A stretch of 64,000 bases of DNA from positions 143,683-207,682 of the forward strand of contig NZ_JBPZGY010000009.1 of assembly GCF_051857535.1 (NCBI RefSeq), read 5' to 3'. The DNA is from Roseateles_B sp051857535. Its GTDB lineage: Bacteria; Pseudomonadota; Gammaproteobacteria; Burkholderiales; Burkholderiaceae_C. Numbering within the stretch: the first letter of the stretch is position 1; every line of letters begins with the position of its first letter. Positions 43,163 through 53,767 of the stretch are shown here, piece after piece. The position numbers and the translations under genes were made by a program. The notes below the pieces were generated by a model. That model worked only from the letters and a program-made list of their open reading frames with translations, was not told the origin of the DNA and did not search any database.

Positions 43163-43926
43163 ACACCCCCCGCATCCGCACCCTCATCGCCGAGGACGAA
43201 CCCCTGGCCGCCGAGAGCCTGGCCGAATGGGTCCAGGCCCTGCCCCAGCTGGAGCTGGTGGCCCAGTGCAGCGACGGCCCGGCAGCGCTGGAGACCATCC
43301 AGCGCCTGCAGCCCGGCCTGGTGTTCATGGACATTCAAATGCCCGGCATGACCGGCCTGCAGGTGCTGCGCGCCCTGGGCGAGGCCGGCATGAGCCAGAG
43401 CCCCGCGGTGATCTTCACCACGGCCTATGACGAGCACGCCCTGGCCGCCTTCGAGCTGCATGCGGTGGACTACCTCCTCAAGCCCTTCTCGCAGGAGCGC
43501 TTCGACGAGGCCGTGCAGCATGCGCTGCAGACCGTGGGCCACCTGCAGCAGTGGCAGGGGGCACTGGAGACCGCGGCCCTGCCCGGCGCCGAGCTGGAGC
43601 CGCTGACCCGCATCCTCGTGCGAGACCAGGGCAAGATCTTCCCGCTGCAGGTCGAGGCCATCGAGTACCTGCGCTCCGACACCAAGTACACCGCCGTGGC
43701 CAGCCGCGGGCGCCAGTTCCTGGTGCGCCTGCCCATCACTGCCTTCGAGCAGCGCCTGGACCCGCTGCGCTTCCTGAAGCTGCAGCGATCCTGCATCGTC
43801 AACCTCGACTTCGTCGAGTCCATGAGCCCGGACGAGAACTCCCAGCTGGTGGTCCAGATGCGCGACGGCACGCGCTTCACGGCCAGCCGCGAGGTCTCCA
43901 AGCGTTTGCGTGAGCAGTCGATATGA
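43159..43926 (+). CDS. LytTR-family response regulator
   Basis: Regulator of 255 residues. The receiver domain (1-125) has EDEPLAAESL, the phosphorylated Asp in LVFMDIQMPGMTG and the Lys in YLLKPF. The LytTR DNA-binding domain (about 150-255) shows VRDQGKIFPLQVEAIEYL, TKYTAVASRGR, FLKLQRSCIVNLDFVESM and FTASREVSKRLRE. It overlaps the kinase gene and the downstream GIN-domain gene by 4 bases each, making a three-gene operon. Confidence 0.93.
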   Translation: MNTPRIRTLIAEDEPLAAESLAEWVQALPQLELVAQCSDGPAALETIQRLQPGLVFMDIQMPGMTGLQVLRALGEAGMSQSPAVIFTTAYDEHALAAFELHAVDYLLKPFSQERFDEAVQHALQTVGHLQQWQGALETAALPGAELEPLTRILVRDQGKIFPLQVEAIEYLRSDTKYTAVASRGRQFLVRLPITAFEQRLDPLRFLKLQRSCIVNLDFVESMSPDENSQLVVQMRDGTRFTASREVSKRLREQSI

Positions 43927-44702
43927 ACGCCCCCACTCCTTCTCTGTCTTCCCGGGCCGGCGAATCCTTCGCCGCCCTCCGTTCGCGATGCCTGGCGCTG
44001 GGGTCGGCGCTGGTGACGGCCCTGGCCCTGCTGCCCGCCGCGGCGCAGGCGCAGGAGCCTGAAGGCCGGGTCTATGCACCGGGGCCCTTCGACCGCCTGG
44101 AGATCGCCGGATCCGCCCAGCTGCGCCTGGTGCAGGGCCCGCGGGACCAGGTCTTCATCGCAGGGGATGCCGAGTTGCAGAAGAGCGTCAGCGTCGAGTT
44201 GCTGAACGACAAGCTGCTGATCCGCCCCTCGGGCAGCTGGAAGTTCTGGAACAGCCAGCGCCTGCAGGTGGACGTCAGCATGCGCCAGTTGCGCCAGCTC
44301 GTCATTTCCGGCGCGGCAGACCTGCGCGCGGCCGAGCCGGTGCGCGTGCAGCGCCTGGCCATCCACATCTCTGGCGCCGGCCAGGTGCGCTTCGACGACC
44401 TCGTGGCCGAGCAGCTGAGCTTCGGCATCTCCGGCTCGGGCGAGGGCCTGCTCAAGGGCCAGGTGCAGGATCTGAACCTGCAGGTCACCGGCAAGGGCAA
44501 GCTGTTGGCCGAGCAACTGCGCACCGACCAGGCCACCGTGGCCATCAGCGGCATCGGCCAGGCCAGCCTGTGGGTCATGGACGAGCTGCGAGTGAGCGTG
44601 TCCGGCATCGGCACCGTCGAGTACTGGGGCGCGCCCGAGGTGAAGCGGCGCACCAGCGGCCTGGCGCGGGTCAACGCACTGGGCGAGAAGCCGCCACGCT
44701 GA
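43923..44702 (+). CDS. Exported head GIN domain protein (DUF2807)
   Basis: Protein of 259 residues with a signal peptide ending AAAQAQ (about residue 41; the N-terminal region is long). A beta-helical head GIN domain follows, with FDRLEIAGSAQLRL, LVISGAADLRAAEPVRVQ, LAIHISGAGQVRF and VRVSVSGIGTVEYWG-like repeats (SVSGIGTVEYWGAPEV). Such domains are found in cell-surface proteins near two-component genes, role unknown. The translation overlap with the LytTR regulator suggests it is a target or partner in the same signalling circuit. Confidence 0.85.
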   Translation: MNAPTPSLSSRAGESFAALRSRCLALGSALVTALALLPAAAQAQEPEGRVYAPGPFDRLEIAGSAQLRLVQGPRDQVFIAGDAELQKSVSVELLNDKLLIRPSGSWKFWNSQRLQVDVSMRQLRQLVISGAADLRAAEPVRVQRLAIHISGAGQVRFDDLVAEQLSFGISGSGEGLLKGQVQDLNLQVTGKGKLLAEQLRTDQATVAISGIGQASLWVMDELRVSVSGIGTVEYWGAPEVKRRTSGLARVNALGEKPPR

Positions 44703-44734
44703 ACGCGAGGCGGTCGGGCGTCACAGCACAGAGC

Positions 44735-45238
44735 TCAGGGCTCGCCGTCCCAGTAGTCCAGGCCCGCATCGCGGCGCTGCAGGAAGGCGGGGCCCTTGTT
44801 GGAGAACACGCCGATCTTGTCGGAGTCCGGATACTCGCAGACCTCCGGCCGCTCCTGCGTGCTGATGGAGAGGTAGCTGAGGTCCGCCTGCGAGGTGTTG
44901 ATGAGGTGGTGCGGGTAGTCGGGCCCGCAGGGGATGAAGATGACGTCCCCCGCCTTCACCGGCAGCTGCTCGCCCGCCACGCGCAGGGTGCCTTCGCCGG
45001 CAAGGATGATGAACATCTCCTCCTGCGTGTGGTGGAAGTGGTAAGGGCAGCTCTGCTTGCCGGGTGGGACGGTGTCGATACCACAGCCCAGCTTGCGCGC
45101 CAGAGTGCCGTCGGACACGCCGGCCACGCGGCTTTCATAGAGCGGCGCGCGCTGGAAGAGTTCCCGCGGCACTTCCTGGTGGTTGCGGATCAGCTTGCGG
45201 CGCAGCTCGGCGGCGCGGTCGGGATCAGGCGTGCTCAT
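44735..45238 (-). CDS. Cupin domain protein
   Basis: Protein of 167 residues with a cupin_2 fold. Likely metal ligands are the His pair and Glu in CPYHFHHTQEEMFIILAGEGTL and the later His in IPCGPDYPHHLINT. It resembles sugar- or phosphate-binding cupins of unknown substrate. ATG 45238 opens the conserved start. It is convergent with the GIN-domain gene and divergent from recQ, and it has no same-strand neighbour. Confidence 0.85.
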   Translation of the reverse strand: MSTPDPDRAAELRRKLIRNHQEVPRELFQRAPLYESRVAGVSDGTLARKLGCGIDTVPPGKQSCPYHFHHTQEEMFIILAGEGTLRVAGEQLPVKAGDVIFIPCGPDYPHHLINTSQADLSYLSISTQERPEVCEYPDSDKIGVFSNKGPAFLQRRDAGLDYWDGEP

Positions 45239-45401
45239 GGCTCAACTCCTGGCTGGCATCCGGCCCATCTTACGCAGTCACCCGCTCGCCCGGCGGGCGG
45301 GACTAGGCCAGCGAAGGGCCCTATTTCGACGCCTCTTGACCTGCTCCCCTGACTTGCGGAAAGGGCCCGGCAGGGGAAGCGCGTACCATTGCGCGCTTGC
45401 C

Positions 45402-47285
<1,884 letters not shown>

Positions 47286-47392
47286 TGCTGGGCCCAGGCC
47301 TTGATCGCCCGACCGCAATCAGCGCCAAACATATAGCCCTGGTAGGCCATGACGGCACACAGGACGATGCGGACGACGGTGTTGCTGGACAT

Positions 47393-47673
47393 AGAGAGCT
47401 CCTTTCCTCGGTCTGTAGGGGATGCTGTGCATCCATGGACTGAAGAATGCCGGCAGGGGCCGGCCTCGTCGCAGCTCCTGCGGCGAATGGCAGGCTGGCG
47501 GGATGGATGCACGGCCGCCGAGGTGTACGACACCCCGGACAAACTCAGCAGGACAAGCTGCAGAACAGACGGCCCGGCAGACGCCTCAGGCCAGCGGCCC
47601 GGCGATCCCCGCCGCACGTCGGGCGCGACAGGCCGCATGGCTCGCATCCAGAAAATCCGGAAGATCCAGAAAA
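47393..47673. other. Intergenic region between two small genes
   Basis: About 280 bases upstream of the 48-residue gene, plus the terminator that follows. No convincing gene. It should carry the promoter for the leftward small gene. Confidence 0.45.
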
Positions 47674-47698
47674 GCAAAAGCCCGGCCGAAGCCGGGCT
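47674..47698 (-). terminator. Rho-independent terminator, TTCG tetraloop
   Basis: Perfect stem AGCCCGGC / GCCGGGCT around a TTCG loop on the minus strand, followed by TTTTG. It lies 36 bases after the stop of the 76-residue gene. Confidence 0.9.
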
Positions 47699-47733
47699 GT
47701 CGAGGGATGGCAATCAGCGCAGGGCCGAGCCGT

Positions 47734-47964
47734 TCATGACACGCTGGAATCAGCGCGGCGGCCGTTGATCACGACCTGGGGCAGTTGCTGGATCTGGGCG
47801 ACCTGGACCGCCCGCTTGCCCTGGATGACCACGGGCTCGAGCTTGACGATCTGGCTGCGGAATTCGGCCGTGCGGTCGACCTGCACACGCACCCCCGTGA
47901 ACAGGGCTGCGGTGGCGGCGACGCCGATGACGAAAGCGATATAGCTGGTAGAGCGGGTGATCAT
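47734..47964 (-). CDS. Small 76-residue protein with one membrane segment
   Basis: Protein starting MITRSTSYIAFVIGVAATAALFTG, i.e. a signal-anchor or signal peptide, followed by VRVQVDRTAEFR and a hydrophilic tail with VVIQGKRAVQVAQIQQLP. AAGGAG lies 8 bases before ATG 47964 and a strong terminator follows, so expression is likely. Function unknown. Confidence 0.65.
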   Translation of the reverse strand: MITRSTSYIAFVIGVAATAALFTGVRVQVDRTAEFRSQIVKLEPVVIQGKRAVQVAQIQQLPQVVINGRRADSSVS

Positions 47965-48141
47965 GGTGGAACTCCTTGCGTTGATTGATCCGGTGACTGA
48001 AGTTTCGTCAATAGGGGGCCACCCCGAAACCTCCACGCGATGAAGACGCAGCCGACGCGCTTGAACTGCATCCAGCCGCGATGAACGAACGGCAGGGGGC
48101 ACAGGCGGCTGGCAAGATGCCACCTTCATCCGGACCCGCCC

Positions 48142-49848
48142 ATGACCTCTGACATCACCACCAGCCCCGCCAGCCCCAGTCAAAGCCTCCAGGCCCTGCT
48201 CGACGCCACCTGGGCCCGAGACATGGCCGCCGACCCGCTGCTGGCCACCTATGTGGGCGAGACCGCCCACAACGCCCACTGGCCCGACCTCAGCCCCACC
48301 GCCCGCGCCGCCCGCCAGGCGGCGGACCGCAGCGCCCTGGCCCAGCTACAGGCCATCCCCCGTGGCGAGCTGCCTGAGCAGGAGGCGCTGACCCACGAGC
48401 TCTTCGAGCTGGAGCTGCAAGGTCGCATCAAGCTGCAGGACTTCTTCCATGAGGCCTATGGCATCACCGCCCGCGAGGGTCCGCAAAGCCTCAACGAGCT
48501 GGCCGAGCTGATGCCCCTGGACAGCCCCGCGGACCTGCGGGTGTGGCTGCAGCGCCTGCGGGGCCTGCCGCAGTACCTGGTGCAGTTCCAGGACCTCCTG
48601 GCCGAGGCCGCGGCCCGCGGCCACACGCAGCCGCACTTCCTCATGGAGCGGGTGCTGCCCCAGCTGGACGCGCAGTTGGTGGACGAGCCGGCGGCCAGCC
48701 CCTTCTTCAGTGCCTTTCGCGCCCTGCCGGACGCCTGGCCCGAGGCCGAAGACCTGCGCACAGAAGCGCTGAGCCTGATCCACCAGCAGCTCGTGCCGGC
48801 CTACCGGCGCTTCCGGACCTTCTTTGCCGAGCACTACCTGAGTGCCTGCCGCGAGAGCCACGGCATCTGGGACAGCCCACAGGGCGAGGCCTACTACGCC
48901 AACCGCATCGCCCACCACACCAACACCGCGCTGAGTGCCGAGGACATTCACCAGATCGGCCTGGCCGAGGTGGCGCGCATCCAGGGCGAAATGCAGGCGG
49001 TGATGGCCTCGCTGGATTTCGAGGGCAGCCTGCAGGACTTCTTCGAATGGCTGCGCACGGACCCGCGCTTCTATGCGCCGGACGCGGATTCCCTCTTCGC
49101 CGCCTATGTGCTGGCCTGCAAACGCATCGACCCCGAGCTGCCCAAGCTCTTCGGCACGCTGCCCCGCACCCCCTATGGCGTGCGGCCCATCCCGGACACC
49201 AGTGCGCCCAACACCACGGCGGCCTATTACTCAGGCCCGTCGGAGGACGGGCGTCGTGCCGGCTACTACTACGTCAACCTCTACCGCCCGGAGATGCGCC
49301 CGCTGTACGAGGTGGAGGTACTGACCGCCCACGAGGCCGTGCCCGGCCACCACCTGCAGATCGCGCTGGCGCAGGAGCAAGGCGCCTTGCCGAAGTTCCG
49401 GCGCTTCGCGGCCTACAACAGCTACCTGGAAGGCTGGGCGCTCTATGCCGAGCGCCTGGGCTACGAGCTGGGCCTCTACCGCGACCCCTTCTCCCACTTC
49501 GGCCAGCTGACCTACGACATGTGGCGGGCGGTGCGCCTGGTGGTGGACACAGGCATCCACGCCCTGCGCTGGACGCGCGAGGAGGCCATCGCCTACTTCC
49601 GCGCCCATGCGCCCAAGACCGAGGTCGACATCGTCAACGAAATCGACCGCTACATCGGCTGGCCGGCCCAGGCCCTGTCCTACAAGATCGGCCAGCTGCA
49701 CCTGCTGGCCCTGCGCAGCCGCGCCGAGCAGGCACTGGGCGACCGCTTCGAGCTGCGGGCCTTCCACGATGCCGTGCTGGCCGGCGGGGCGGTGCCGCTG
49801 GCGGTGCTGGAGCGGCGGATCGAGGCCTGGATCGCGTCCAGGCCCTGA
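48142..49848 (+). CDS. DUF885 family metallopeptidase-like protein
   Basis: Protein of 568 residues with the DUF885 signature HEAVPGHHLQI starting at His397, which carries an HExxxGHH-type probable zinc site. Also present are SGPSEDGRRAGYYYVNL, FRRFAAYNSYLEGWALYAERLGYE and YIGWPAQALSYKIGQL. No signal peptide is apparent, so it may be cytoplasmic. DUF885 proteins are treated as metallo-hydrolases of unknown specificity, probably acting on peptides. It is convergent with the S46 peptidase gene, 4 bases away. Confidence 0.88.
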   Translation: MTSDITTSPASPSQSLQALLDATWARDMAADPLLATYVGETAHNAHWPDLSPTARAARQAADRSALAQLQAIPRGELPEQEALTHELFELELQGRIKLQDFFHEAYGITAREGPQSLNELAELMPLDSPADLRVWLQRLRGLPQYLVQFQDLLAEAAARGHTQPHFLMERVLPQLDAQLVDEPAASPFFSAFRALPDAWPEAEDLRTEALSLIHQQLVPAYRRFRTFFAEHYLSACRESHGIWDSPQGEAYYANRIAHHTNTALSAEDIHQIGLAEVARIQGEMQAVMASLDFEGSLQDFFEWLRTDPRFYAPDADSLFAAYVLACKRIDPELPKLFGTLPRTPYGVRPIPDTSAPNTTAAYYSGPSEDGRRAGYYYVNLYRPEMRPLYEVEVLTAHEAVPGHHLQIALAQEQGALPKFRRFAAYNSYLEGWALYAERLGYELGLYRDPFSHFGQLTYDMWRAVRLVVDTGIHALRWTREEAIAYFRAHAPKTEVDIVNEIDRYIGWPAQALSYKIGQLHLLALRSRAEQALGDRFELRAFHDAVLAGGAVPLAVLERRIEAWIASRP

Positions 49849-49852
49849 GGGC

Positions 49853-51928
49853 TCACTGCCCCCGCAGCTCCCGGGCGATGTGCGGCGCGCCGTAGATCTT
49901 CTCGAGGGCCTGCAGGATCGCGCGCACGTCCACCGAGGTGGCGCGATTCAGGCGTTCGTCATACAGGAAGCGGCCGCCGAGGCTGTCCAGGTTGCCGTCA
50001 AAGATCAGGCCCACCAACTCGCCGTCCTTGTTGACGATGGGCGAGCCGGAGTTGCCGCCGATGATGTCGTTGGTGGAGACGAAGTTCATGGGCACGCTCA
50101 TGTCCAGCTTGTCGCGGGCGGCGGCCACCTTGGGCGCCACCTTGAAGGGCGGCGTGTTGTCGAAGGCGTCAGCGCGGGCGAAAAGGCCGCCGAAGACGGT
50201 CTTGTAGGGCAGGCGGTAGCCCTCGCTCTCATAGCCGGCCAGGCGGCCATAGCTCAGGCGCAGGGTGCCCGTGGCGTCCGGCGGCACGCTCTTGCCCATC
50301 AGCTCGAAGCGGGCGCGGCCCAGTTGCTCGGCGGCGCGCTTGAGGGGCTCGTCCACCTCGCGCTCGATGCGGCGCGACAGCTCGCGCTGCAGCGGATAGA
50401 GGCTGCGAGCCAGCACGATGGCCGGGTCGGTCGAGGCCTCGATGGCCGCCGCACCGCCTTCCAGCAGGCGCACGCGCTCGGCCCGCTCGTCCAGCCGGCT
50501 GCCCTGGATCAGCGCCTGGGCCGCTGCGGCAGGCACCTGCGCGCCCAGGGAAGCCTTCACGAAGGGATGGTCCTTGCCCAAGGCCTGCTGGGCGCGTTCC
50601 AGCTGCAACGTGAAGCGGGCCTGCTCCAGGTCCTTGTAGGTGGGCACGTCAGCACGCACGCGGCGCTCGGCCGCAGCCAGGCCGTTGGCGGAGTAGCCGC
50701 GCATGCGCTCGCCTTCCGGCAGCGCCCGCTCCCTGGCGATCTCGACCAGGGTCAGGGCCGTGCCCAGCAGGCTGTTGAAGCCGGCGTTGGCAAAGGCGGC
50801 CTCACGCGCCAGCTCGACCTGGCGGCGGGTGGCCGCCTCGACCTGCGCCCAGGGATCATCCTTGCGACCCAGCTTGGCATGGCCGGCGCGGAACTGCGCC
50901 TCTTCCTGGCGCTTGCGCTCGAAGTTGGCGGCGTCCTGCAGGGACTTGAGCTGGCCGGTGTTGGCCTTCAGCGTGTTCCCGATGCCGGCCACCAGGGCGT
51001 AGGCGCGGCGAGCGCTCTCGGGCGACTGGGCACCGTAGGCCGCCAGCATCTTCAGCTGGGCACGGGCGCCCTCGATGGCCAGGGGCAGCAGCACATCGCG
51101 CTTGGCCTGCAGCTGGGCCACGGTGTTGAGACGGTCGGTGTTGCCGGGATGGCCGATCACGAAGACGGGATCGCCCTCCTTGGGCGCCTGGCTGGCCAGC
51201 TTGAGATAGTGCTCGGGCTGCACCGGCTTGCCGTTCTCGTAGACACGCAGCAGGCTGAAGTCCAGGGCGAAGCGGGGGAAGTTGAAGTTGTCCGGATCGC
51301 CGCCGAAGTCCGAGGCATGGCCTTCGGGCGCCACCACCAGGCGCACGTCCTGCCATTCCTTGTAGCGGTAGAGGTGGTAAATCGCGCCGCTGTAGAGCGC
51401 CACCACATCGCACTTCATGCCAGTGCTGCTCTTGCAGTCGGACTCCAGCCTGCCGGTCGCGGCCTTGCGTGCGGCTGCGGCCTCGGCGTCGCTCATGCCG
51501 GGCTTGGCAGCACCAGTGACGACGGCGGTGACGTCCTCCCAGGACATCAGCACACGGGCGTCCGCCCCCGGGCATTGCAGCTCCTGCTCGCGGCTGGCGG
51601 CCACGAAACCGTGGGCGATCAGGTCACGCTCGGCGGTGGACAGCCGGGCGATGCAGCCGCGCGCCACATGGTGGTTGGTCAGCAGCAGGCCGTCCTTGGA
51701 GACGAAGCTGGCCGAAGCCCCGAAGCGCACGGCGGACTTGCGCACATGCTCCAGCCAGGCCGGGCTGAGGTTCAGGCCGTAGCGCTGCTGGATGAGCGCC
51801 AGCGGGGCGTTGTCGAAGGTCCACATGCCTTCGTCGGCCTGCGCCGGGCCGGCCAGGCTGAGCAGACCGGCCAGCCCGAGGGCGGCGGCCAGCGAGGAAC
51901 TGAGGAAAGAGGGGCAGGTCTTGCGCAT
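49853..51928 (-). CDS. S46-family dipeptidyl-peptidase, DPP7-like
   Basis: Exported serine dipeptidyl-peptidase of 691 residues, signal peptide ending PAQA (residue ~31). The catalytic His is in LLTNHHVA (residues 84-90), the Asp in FALDFSLLRVY, and the nucleophile Ser627 in GGNSGSP, in S46 order. Residue +18 from the Ser is Gly645. In S46 enzymes Gly here marks DPP7-type (hydrophobic P1) and Arg marks DPP11-type (acidic P1) specificity, so this enzyme is predicted DPP7-like rather than Asp-specific. ATG 51928 matches the signal peptide. It is the same strand as, and 115 bases after, cyanophycinase 2. Confidence 0.92.
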   Translation of the reverse strand: MRKTCPSFLSSSLAAALGLAGLLSLAGPAQADEGMWTFDNAPLALIQQRYGLNLSPAWLEHVRKSAVRFGASASFVSKDGLLLTNHHVARGCIARLSTAERDLIAHGFVAASREQELQCPGADARVLMSWEDVTAVVTGAAKPGMSDAEAAAARKAATGRLESDCKSSTGMKCDVVALYSGAIYHLYRYKEWQDVRLVVAPEGHASDFGGDPDNFNFPRFALDFSLLRVYENGKPVQPEHYLKLASQAPKEGDPVFVIGHPGNTDRLNTVAQLQAKRDVLLPLAIEGARAQLKMLAAYGAQSPESARRAYALVAGIGNTLKANTGQLKSLQDAANFERKRQEEAQFRAGHAKLGRKDDPWAQVEAATRRQVELAREAAFANAGFNSLLGTALTLVEIARERALPEGERMRGYSANGLAAAERRVRADVPTYKDLEQARFTLQLERAQQALGKDHPFVKASLGAQVPAAAAQALIQGSRLDERAERVRLLEGGAAAIEASTDPAIVLARSLYPLQRELSRRIEREVDEPLKRAAEQLGRARFELMGKSVPPDATGTLRLSYGRLAGYESEGYRLPYKTVFGGLFARADAFDNTPPFKVAPKVAAARDKLDMSVPMNFVSTNDIIGGNSGSPIVNKDGELVGLIFDGNLDSLGGRFLYDERLNRATSVDVRAILQALEKIYGAPHIARELRGQ

Positions 51929-52043
51929 GGTCAGGCTCGTGCAGCAGCAAAGCTGCCGAGTGTGCGCTGCCAGCCGCTGGGCTCGCCACGGCCAGGCGAC
52001 GAGCGGCGGTTTGAGCGGCACCAAGCCCGGCTGCAGCGAAGGC

Positions 52044-53516
52044 TCACTGGCTGGTGGGTGGCTGCTCCGGCTGGACGTTGTTGCGGTTGGCACCGTTCCA
52101 GGTACCGTAGAGCGGATGGGGCATGTGCACCGGCGTGATGTCCAGGTACAGGCCCAGCACGGTGTAGTCCTCAGGCCCGAGTTCGTCGGTGCTCCAGCCC
52201 ACGCTGCCCTTGCCCTTGTAGAGGCGGAAAAGGAAGCCCAGCTCGGAGAGCGGGTCGCCGGGCTTGGGAATCACGTCGAAGGCCAGGCCGCGCACCTCGG
52301 TCTTGTTGCTGTCGATCAGGTAGGCCATGGCGTTGGCAATGGTCTGGTCGCCCAGCATGTCGAGGTGGAAGAGGTCCTCGGTGTAGTAGGGCTTGTAATC
52401 GGGGGCGTAGGGGTCCAGCTTCTGGCCGCGCAGCTTGACGGCAGTGGGCGTGGTGATGCGGGTGCGGGTGTTGAACTTGTCGCCGTGGTCCAGGTAGGTG
52501 AGGCGGGCATTGGTGACGTTGAAGGCTCCGAGCGTGGGGTCCGTCTTGACCTCGCTGAGGTCCACGATCATGGCGCCGCGACCGCCGATGATCTCGATCT
52601 CGTCGCCCCGGATCACGGCGGCGCTGTTCTCCTCGACGCCCAGGCCCAGCTTGTAGCCCTTGGCCATCATCAGGGGAATCATGCGACCGAAGCGCCCGCG
52701 CTTGAGGAAGTGCTGGTCAACGAACAGGTCCGGCCCCACGAAGCCCAGGCCGCGGTCGACCTGCTTGCCCTCCACCCACTTGCCTTTCATGATGTTGATG
52801 ACGCTGGGTGCATCGCGAAACATCACGGAGCTCATGATGGCCGCACCCGCCGAGGTGCCGGCCACCACGCCGCCCTTGCGGTAGACCTCCCAGATGGCCT
52901 CCAGCATGGGCGTCACGTTGCCGCCGGGCATCAGCACGTCGACGATGCGCTCCTGCGAACCGCCGGTGAAGAACACGCCCTTGGACGCCTTGACCTTGGC
53001 AATCAGCGCAGGGTCGCGCACCACCTTGTGCAAGTCCACCCAGCTGAATTTGGGCGCCACCGGCAGGGCCTCGGCCACCGCGCCGCGCCGCTGCAGCAGC
53101 TCCACCGCCTGCTTGGCGCTGGACTCCGGGTCTTCCGAGGCCGTGCCAAACACCACGAAGCGTGCGCCCTTGCCGCCTGCCAGCTGCACGATGCGGCCCC
53201 AGACCTCCTCGTTGTCCGACTTCAGCGCTCCGCCGATGGGGATGGCATAGCCTTTGATGGCCAGCTCGCTGCCCGGTTGCGCGGCACTCGCCGCGGGTGC
53301 GGCTGCGGGCGGCTTGGGCGGATTGGCCCGGCCCAGGCCAGGGATGATGGTCCAGATGCCACTGGCCGGCGGCGGCGTGCTGCTGTTGCCGGCCGGCGTG
53401 CTGCCCGTGGTCTTCTTGTCACTGCCGGCGGCGTGCACGGCGGGCGAGGAAGCCAGCATCAGCAGGGCCAGGAGGGCAGGCAATGCGCGCAGGGAGTTCT
53501 TCTTCAGGGCGGTCAT
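52044..53516 (-). CDS. cphE: Exported cyanophycinase 2
   Basis: S51-family cyanophycinase of 490 residues. Signal peptide to about residue 29 (AVHA), a Pro/Ala linker to about 80, and the catalytic core: FFTGGSQERIV (Gln188), VVAGTSAGAAIM with Ser222, VDQHFLKRGRFGRM from Asp267, and LGVEENSAAVI. Motifs are nearly identical to cyanophycinase 1 (26660), showing recent paralogy. The longer N-terminus could act as an anchor or spacer. It is divergent from TonB receptor 2 across 251 bases and is followed by the S46 peptidase gene. Predicted to release beta-Asp-Arg outside the inner membrane. Confidence 0.92.
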   Translation of the reverse strand: MTALKKNSLRALPALLALLMLASSPAVHAAGSDKKTTGSTPAGNSSTPPPASGIWTIIPGLGRANPPKPPAAAPAASAAQPGSELAIKGYAIPIGGALKSDNEEVWGRIVQLAGGKGARFVVFGTASEDPESSAKQAVELLQRRGAVAEALPVAPKFSWVDLHKVVRDPALIAKVKASKGVFFTGGSQERIVDVLMPGGNVTPMLEAIWEVYRKGGVVAGTSAGAAIMSSVMFRDAPSVINIMKGKWVEGKQVDRGLGFVGPDLFVDQHFLKRGRFGRMIPLMMAKGYKLGLGVEENSAAVIRGDEIEIIGGRGAMIVDLSEVKTDPTLGAFNVTNARLTYLDHGDKFNTRTRITTPTAVKLRGQKLDPYAPDYKPYYTEDLFHLDMLGDQTIANAMAYLIDSNKTEVRGLAFDVIPKPGDPLSELGFLFRLYKGKGSVGWSTDELGPEDYTVLGLYLDITPVHMPHPLYGTWNGANRNNVQPEQPPTSQ

Positions 53517-53767
53517 GGCAAAGGCGTGTCGGAACGTCGGAACAGCAGGATGTCAGTATGCGGGCCGCCAGCGAGGAGTCCGTTCGCAAGTCGCACAGGC
53601 GCCACCACACACGGGGGACAGGCGTTGTGCGCGATGCACAGATGTCGCCGTACAGGATTCACTTGCCTGTCATCGCAATGCCATCATGCCTCAGCTTGTC
53701 TGCCAGCGAACTGGCAAGACCTGACCCTCGCGCCCCGCGAAGGCGCACTTCGTCACCAGGGAGTCCC
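53517..53767. other. Shared control region of cyanophycinase 2 and receptor 2
   Basis: Divergent 251-base spacer with the same geometry as the 26.4-26.7 kb spacer. Direct comparison of the two could reveal a common operator; I could not identify one by eye. Confidence 0.45.
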
